Assembly (NCBI GenBank): GCA_041628615.1
Contig: JBFKOW010000177.1
Location: forward strand, 1 to 6,730
From: JAMWZF01 sp041628615
GTDB lineage: Bacteria > Pseudomonadota > Alphaproteobacteria > Rhodobacterales > Rhodobacteraceae
Direction: 5' to 3'
DNA: 6,730 nt
Part shown: piece by piece, positions 6,087-6,730 of the stretch
Layout: each line of letters starts with the position of its first letter
Numbering within the stretch: position 1 is the stretch's first letter
Notes under the pieces: model-generated
Database searches by the model: none
What the model was told of the DNA's origin: nothing
What the model saw: only the letters and a program-made list of their open reading frames with translations
Made by a program: the position numbers and the translations under genes

Positions 6087-6466
6087 GGGGTCCTCCCGTC
6101 AGGGTTCCCGGCAGGGCGGAATGCCGTCCCGGGTCGACGCTCAGAGGGGGCAGGGTTGCCTGACGCGGGTCAGGGCGATGTCACCCGAGAGGCAGCCGGC
6201 GAGCATGGCTGCTGGGCTGCGAGGTGAATCTATGGCCGCCCTGATGGCCGCACAAGTGGCATCGCGTAGAACTCCTGATGACACGGGGCGTCAGCCCCGG
6301 GCCGCGCCCGACCCTCACCCCCAAGGGGAGCGCAGGGCGATATCAGTAATTCCTCGTGAGGCGCGGATGCTTCGATTTCGCTTATCGAACAAGCGGCCCT
6401 ATTTTCCTTGCCAGAGACACGAGTCGCCAATTGCGGATCAAACGGTCTAGTGCCGCCCACTTCATA
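6087..6466. other. Intergenic region with GC drop, no convincing gene
   Basis: This 380-base stretch holds the leader of the 43-residue gene on its left and the sequence beyond the protease stop on its right. I see no tRNA, no attachment-site duplication and no plausible protein gene. Structural features are a 6-bp stem at 6159-6174 (CCTGAC/GTCAGG, four-base loop), the hairpin cluster at 6284-6330, and a 6-bp stem at 6371-6389 (TTCGAT/ATCGAA). Base composition changes from GC-rich to mixed from about 6330 onward. Confidence 0.6.
6284..6330. repeat. Cluster of short GC-rich hairpins resembling a dispersed intergenic repeat
   Basis: Overlapping or adjacent inverted repeats are packed into 47 bases: CGGGGC/GCCCCG (6284-6289 with 6294-6299), CGGGC/GCCCG (6298-6302 with 6306-6310), and a C-run facing a G-run with CCAAGG at its centre (about 6317-6328). 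Only one copy is in the window, so the repeat status rests on its look and on recollection of similar intergenic elements in GC-rich genomes. Confidence 0.4.
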
Positions 6467-6730
6467 CTAAAGCGAGTCCAATATTATCCGTTGAATCGCG
6501 CCGATCTCGGTGGACCGTATTACTTGCCCTAGATGCATCATGGACTCCGTCACAACTCTAGGTGCCTGTCCCAATATAATATTCCCAGTATTCTCGATCA
6601 GGGGGCCCGCAAAAAGAACTCCCACGAAATAGAACCTAGGATTAAAAGTCATTATGTGTTCTCTTGGGTTCCGATACCCATTCGGATTGTAAATAAAGAC
6701 TGGCGAGCCCGATGAACCAGGGTAGCATGC
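6467..6730 (-). CDS. Trypsin-like serine protease, C-terminal part only (runs off window)
   Basis: The minus-strand frame is open from the window edge at 6730 to TAG 6469-6467, giving 87 residues. It opens ACYPGSSGSPVFIYN, the active-site motif of S1-type trypsin-like proteases (GxSGSP); the nucleophile serine would be the codon at 6712-6710. Next come FVGVLFAGPL, a substrate-pocket strand, then a tail with MHLGQVIRSTEI, matching the layout I recall for bacterial trypsin-like peptidase-domain proteins (GVLxAGP...P...NLGxxI). The His and Asp of the triad should lie upstream, outside the window. The internal ATG at 6652 is not the start, since it comes after the catalytic serine. Base composition is much lower in G+C than in the other genes, which suggests transfer. 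No signal peptide information is available. Role unknown; a housekeeping DegP type is unlikely because no PDZ domain follows. Confidence 0.82.
   Translation of the reverse strand, partial: ACYPGSSGSPVFIYNPNGYRNPREHIMTFNPRFYFVGVLFAGPLIENTGNIILGQAPRVVTESMMHLGQVIRSTEIGAIQRIILDSL

Noticed and set aside
5959..6450. Plus-strand open frame of 163 residues across the small gene and intergenic region
   Set aside because: Antisense to the 43-residue gene, no ribosome binding site, and it passes through the hairpin repeat.
6230..6460. Minus-strand open frame of 76 residues
   Set aside because: Crosses the repeat-like hairpins and has no family-like motif; such translations through repeats are commonly spurious.
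6533..6715. Plus-strand open frame of 60 residues
   Set aside because: Antisense to the protease fragment, which has the clear GSSGSP motif.

Overview
The window is high-GC DNA (about 72% by hand count in 4021-4080) with tightly packed genes, many exported or periplasmic products, and a LolC/D pair. A Hint-domain protein opening MSAYISE, a DUF3047 protein and a DUF1194 protein also occur. Together these suggest an alphaproteobacterium, most likely of the Rhodobacteraceae/Paracoccaceae. That placement is inference from gene content; there is no marker gene in the window.

Layout. (1) 2-1595, plus strand: the 3' part of a lipoprotein-release permease (LolC/E type) overlapping lolD, its ATPase. 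(2) 1702-2755, plus: a Hint-domain protein whose reading frame is broken by one extra G at 1789-1791. (3) 2853-4410, plus: a secreted DUF3047 protein followed by two related single-heme c-type cytochromes, the first a predicted lipoprotein and the second a predicted periplasmic protein. (4) 4418-5860, minus: a lipoprotein with an HEITH zinc-protease-like motif and a secreted DUF1194/von Willebrand A protein. They face the cytochromes tail to tail. Each has its own promoter-like sequence (TTG, 16-base spacer, TATCCT) ending 6 or 7 bases before the ATG, so both transcripts look leaderless. (5) 5955-6086, minus: a lysine-rich 43-residue protein gene with a good ribosome binding site and a long hairpin just after its stop. 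(6) 6087-6466: intergenic DNA with a cluster of short GC-rich hairpins that resembles a dispersed repeat. (7) 6467-6730, minus: the C-terminal part of a trypsin-like serine protease carrying the active-site motif GSSGSP. It runs off the right edge and lies in clearly lower-GC DNA (118 of 250 bases G+C in 6481-6730), so an accessory or transferred segment probably begins near 6330-6420.

How the genes work together. LolC/D-type complexes pass mature lipoproteins from the inner membrane to the chaperone LolA. Two lipoproteins encoded here (the first cytochrome and the HEITH protein) could be its clients, though nothing ties them to it specifically. DUF3047 and the cytochromes may form one transcription unit, but the 82-base gap before the first cytochrome contains possible -10 elements. 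I do not see a complete novel multi-gene system. The points most worth a second look are the broken Hint gene, the paired leaderless promoters, the cytochrome pair and the protease at the GC boundary.
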